From positions 1 through 45,918 of the forward strand of contig PYST01000296.1 of NCBI GenBank assembly GCA_003049485.1: a stretch of DNA of 45,918 nucleotides. Direction: 5' to 3'. The translations under genes were made by a program, and so were the position numbers. Numbering within the stretch: position 1 is the stretch's first letter; each line of letters begins with the position of its first letter. The notes beneath the pieces were generated by a model, which saw only the letters and a list, made by a program, of their open reading frames with translations, was not told the DNA's origin and searched no databases. Shown piece after piece: positions 42,304 through 45,918 of the stretch. The DNA is from Ophioceras dolichostomum (taxonomy: Eukaryota > Ascomycota > Sordariomycetes > Magnaporthales > Ophioceraceae).

Positions 42304-45300
42304 TGCGGGATACGGCTCGTATCCGCCGATGGACTGGGCCGGGGGTCCCGGGATCGCCGCGCTAACGGGCAGTGTGGAGGGCGGGGGAGTCTTGGGGCCG
42401 TTGGACGACGCGGCCGAGGTGTAGGAGGAGTTCGAAGACTGTGAGTCCGCACTCGAGCTCGCGGAGGACGCTATGGAGCTGACCCGGGGCGACGACGCCG
42501 TACCTGGCGAGGGATAGGCCTGCTGGGGCGGGGGCAGGGCAAAAGATGGCAGCCTCTGGTCGCTCCCATACAACGACGACGGCCGTTGGGCGTGTGCGTT
42601 GTAGTACGGTACGTCGGACAGACCCCGGGTTTGCACCTGTGAGATCGACGGGAGATCCAGCTTTTCGGTGTTTCCCACAAAGCCTGGTTGGAGTGGAAGA
42701 TGCTCGATAGAGCTGAGCAGCCAGAGATCGACCCAGTCGTCACCCTGGATCGGTCTGGAATCTGGCAAGCGCACAACAAAGCCAATCTATGAAGAGCCCT
42801 GATGCTGGAACGAGGGAGCAGGCTAAGAACGGGGGTACCCGACTTTATCTCTTCCCGAAGCTGCTGTCTGCGTCAGAGGGGTCGGGGAGGGGTGGTATCA
42901 GCGCGCTCCACTAGCGGACCTTGTTGAGAGGATGCGAAGTTGCTGACGTGACGAAGACGCTGAAAGAAGCTTTTGAGAATATTTTAAACGCGTGTCGTCG
43001 TAATTCGTTTCGTTATGGCGGGCATCAACAAAAACAAACAATAGACAACAACTGGGGACAACAATGGTGAAGTGAACGGCTGGCTGGCTGGCTGGCTGGC
43101 GAGAAGCGGGCAAGTCGACTCCTTTTCTGATCGTGACTCGGAACGGAGCGGCGAGAGGACAATTGTCTTGCTTGGGTCGATTGGTGTTTCTCTGTGCGAC
43201 CGAATGTGAATTCGAGGCAAAGATTTCCAAACAGCTGCGTGCTGCGGGAGCGCTGCGGTCTGCGGGATGCGGACTGCGGACTGCGGGATGCTGCAACTGC
43301 GTGCGATGTGCGTCGACCGGCCGGGAAGGCGGGCTGGCTGCTTGCTGGGAAAAGGAGGGGGGGAATTGGCGGTGTTGATATTCGAGGCTGCCCCGCCCGT
43401 TTGTTTGATGGCGACGGCGCGGCGGCTTGCACGTTCAGCCCTTCGACACTGGCGCTCTCTCTCTCTCTCTTCCTCTCTCGCACTACCGCTCAAAATTGAG
43501 CCCCTCGGGAAAACAATGTACTCGACGACGGCTGCACATGTGAAGCACGAGTTAGTCTGGACACCAGCAGGTAGGTTGTTGTTGTCGTCAAGGCCGTCGA
43601 CCATACACAGAGGTCATATGTTATGCAGCTGAGGAGGCGTGGAATCTGTGGGGGAAGGCAGCAGATGGCAAAAAGTATACGCCGGCAGCAGCAGGAGCAC
43701 GCAGGAGCACGCAGCAGAACCAGCACAAGCGCAAAAGTGTAAGTGTTGGGTGTGTGCATGTAGGGGAGGAGTCAAGGCAAATTTTCGTACCTGCCACGCC
43801 TTTTCCTTTTACAAACTCCCTCGCGCCTCTGGAGGGGGGAGGAATTGGGGAGGTCGGAGAAGTTGGTGATGGGGGGAGGAGGAGAGAGAGAGGAAGGACG
43901 AGGAGGAGGACCGGACCAGAGCATGCGAGTAGGGAAGGCTTTCCTTTTTGGTTGGTGAGAAGGAGGAGGCAGGCAGAGGAGTGGTCGGAGTGCCAGGCGC
44001 GCAAGCGGGCAGGCGTGCCAGGAGTGGTCGATCTGAGCAGAAAACAGAAGAGACCCTTCCCTGGCTGGTCTGGTTCTGCCGTGCAGTACCGCAGAGCGCA
44101 GAGGTCTTAGATTAGAAAAGCAACAAGAAAAAAAAAAGGGTAAGGCGGCAGGGTTGGAGCAGGTTGGGGCAGGGGACTCCGTACTGGACTTGTCCAGGTA
44201 CCCTCCAACGATGGTACCTCCCAGGCGAGGTAGGCCGGGAGTCGCGACTGCCAGGTCGGCGCCGCTTGGATGTGTGGGGAGAGCCCGGCCAGATACCGCC
44301 ACGATACAACTTGCACGAGGGGGTTTGTACTCGTCAGTTCGTACTGTGCACGACCTAAACCTAGCGAGCGGCGAAGGATTTTTTGAATTTTTCTTTTTTT
44401 TCTGTCTTTATTTTTCGAATAAATCACCACCAACCGGCCACCACCACCAGCCGGCGGCATAGGCCTGTCCAGCATCCAGGCTAAGCCAGCGATGCAAAGA
44501 AGGCAGAAAGACGAACATGAACTCACACGAGATACAGGGCAAAAAAATATTACGTGGTGGTACTTCATTTTTCTTTGCATCTGCTTCTGCGTCTGCCCCG
44601 TCCTGCTTCTGCTTTTGCTTCTGCAGTCAAGTTCTGCAGTTCTGCAGGTCCAACACTTCCGAATTCCAGATCCCTTGCCCATCCCTTCCTGTCCTTCATC
44701 TCCTCTCAAAATTTTCATGACTTCTCATCTTCCATGCCCACCTTCCCCTGTCACTTCCTCCTCGACGGGAGAGGGAGGCTGGGGGAGGGGAGCGAGAGAG
44801 AAGGGGGAAGAAAAGTCTGCAGGGTTGGCTCAAAGTGTGGGCGTCAGTGAGGGAGGAGAGAGCAGAGCGGGAATGGTACCACCGTGAGCCACCACCCACC
44901 TCCACTGACAAGCAGCGAGCGGTGCTGGCCGGCTCGCTGGCCTCTGGCCCCAGTCGCCATCCAGAGGCGTGTCGACAAGACAGGGATCTCCAGGGATTGA
45001 CGGAGGTGTGCGGATGACCAACGTAGCACCAGGGAGGGGACGCTCATGTTTAGCTGGACAAGGGCGACAGGGGGGAGAAGAAGAGGGGGGGCGACCGGGG
45101 GCTACTGGGAGGGGCCTGAGAGAAACGACCGACAGGGGGGGTAGGGTAGGGGTGTGAGTCTGGAGAAACGCTTCCAGGTTGCGACTTGGTCCAATTGCCC
45201 CAGTCAGCGTAGGCCGGTGCCCCATCAGGCCAAGCGGCAGTGGGTTTTCGCCTGCCTGTGCCTCAAGTGGCTGGATCGTGCCTCTTGAGCCAAAATGAAG

Positions 45301-45866
45301 ATGGCGGGGGAGTCTTCCAAAAGACCCAGAGAAGCGCGGGCGAGCCCTTGAGCACAGTGCCGCTTGATCGCTTACCGGATCCTCACACTGCTGCCGTTGC
45401 TCAACCATTACACCACTCAACCGCCACTGAACCTCTCTTCGAGCCCAGCCAGCTCGCCATTACAGCATGTACGTAGCCCATTTGTACGCCCATGGTGGGT
45501 GAGAGAATATCGGAGCAACATGACGGTTCCTTTTTGACGGTTTCGCTCATCAACCACCGTCTGTCCGTCTCTGGGTTAGCCGCCGCCGGCCACGAATGGG
45601 AAGGAAAGAGAGAAGCCCCGACGACCGACATCAGGGAAGTTTTTTTGGTTCGATCTTCGTCTGGGCTTGCGGTTGGGGGACGACAGACGGTTCCTTGGTC
45701 CTTATCTCCCTCTCTTTTCTGTCCGCTCACGACTCCCACGAAACGAACGAGTGAACGTTTTCGCACGATAAATCCACACATTAAACTCTTGCATAATCTT
45801 CCCGCTCCGCACAAACACACATATTTCAACAATGACCAAGGACCAAGGACTCTGGACGACCGGAGG
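42304..45866 (-). promoter_or_regulatory. Long StuA upstream region / probable 5' leader
   Basis: About 3.6 kb upstream of the StuA ATG with no separate gene recognised. The first part (42304-42786) is an ATG-free open frame in phase with StuA. Further upstream are a possible short upstream ORF (ATG at 43025, 13 codons), a GGCT repeat (43079-43100), and long CT/GA-rich stretches around 43450, 43830-43990 and 44560-44800. Long leaders with upstream ORFs are known for Aspergillus nidulans stuA. Transcription start sites cannot be read from the sequence. Confidence 0.5.
43079..43100 (+). repeat. GGCT tetranucleotide repeat
   Basis: About five tandem units of GGCT in the presumed StuA upstream region. 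Confidence 0.85.
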
Positions 45867-45884
45867 CAATGCCTATAGGCATTG
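45867..45884. repeat. Perfect 18-bp palindrome
   Basis: CAATGCCTATAGGCATTG reads the same on both strands. It sits 8 bp before a 24-nt poly-C run at the right edge of the window. Confidence 0.9.
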
Positions 45885-45892
45885 TGTGATTT

Positions 45893-45916
45893 CCCCCCCC
45901 CCCCCCCCCCCCCCCC
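45893..45916 (+). repeat. Poly-C run (24 nt)
   Basis: An uninterrupted C run two bases from the window end. Such runs are hard to sequence, so its length and the sequence beyond it deserve caution. Confidence 0.85.
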
Positions 45917-45918
45917 AC

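Noticed and set aside
44830..45420. 196-codon open frame on the minus strand
   Set aside because: Composition is Pro/Arg/Ser noise typical of GC-rich DNA, with no motif, and it lies in the presumed StuA upstream region.
45340..45430. tRNA-like segment on the minus strand (ggtgtaatggttgagca resembles a D-arm)
   Set aside because: No matching acceptor stem, no convincing T-arm/B box at the right distance, and no clear anticodon loop. It may be chance similarity or a tRNA fragment.

Overview
The window is nuclear DNA of a filamentous ascomycete, most likely a Sordariomycete (Sordariales-like). The signs are short GT-AG introns of about 75-190 bp, GC-rich coding regions with poly-Gln, poly-Gly and Asp/Glu tracts, long CT-rich intergenic leaders, and typical fungal genes: an APSES regulator of the StuA/ASM-1 type, a LaeA-like methyltransferase, PEX2, GH92 and GH125 mannosidases, and several fungus-only membrane proteins. 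No rRNA, tRNA, CRISPR array or intact transposon was recognised. Exon models were built by hand from reading-frame continuity and splice signals.

Layout, left to right. A partial acidic/Gly-rich protein gene runs off the left edge (minus). PEX2 (minus) and a six-exon LaeA-like methyltransferase with an 18-nt microexon (minus) follow. After 3.3 kb without a gene comes a frameshifted pseudogene of a single-pass membrane protein (plus, to 10109). Next are a MARVEL-like four-TM protein (minus), a phytanoyl-CoA dioxygenase-like enzyme (minus) divergent from an aminoglycoside-phosphotransferase-fold gene broken by an in-frame TAG (plus), a DUF2461 protein (plus), a GH92 mannosidase (minus), an aspartic-peptidase-like membrane protein interrupted by an in-frame TGA followed by CTA (minus), a small kinase-like gene (plus), a gene with a possible PD-(D/E)xK nuclease core (plus), a GH125 mannosidase whose last exon is duplicated in tandem (minus), a large Gln-rich coiled-coil protein (minus), and StuA/ASM-1 with a very long upstream region (minus).

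Functionally this is an ordinary mixed chromosomal segment, not an obvious biosynthetic cluster. GH92 and GH125 enzymes both remove mannose, and their genes lie about 8 kb apart. The most notable signals are the duplicated GH125 terminal exon (five of six base differences are silent), the UGA-CUA context inside the aspartic-peptidase-like gene, three genes with broken reading frames, and the kinase-like/nuclease-like pair separated by a long CA/CT microsatellite.
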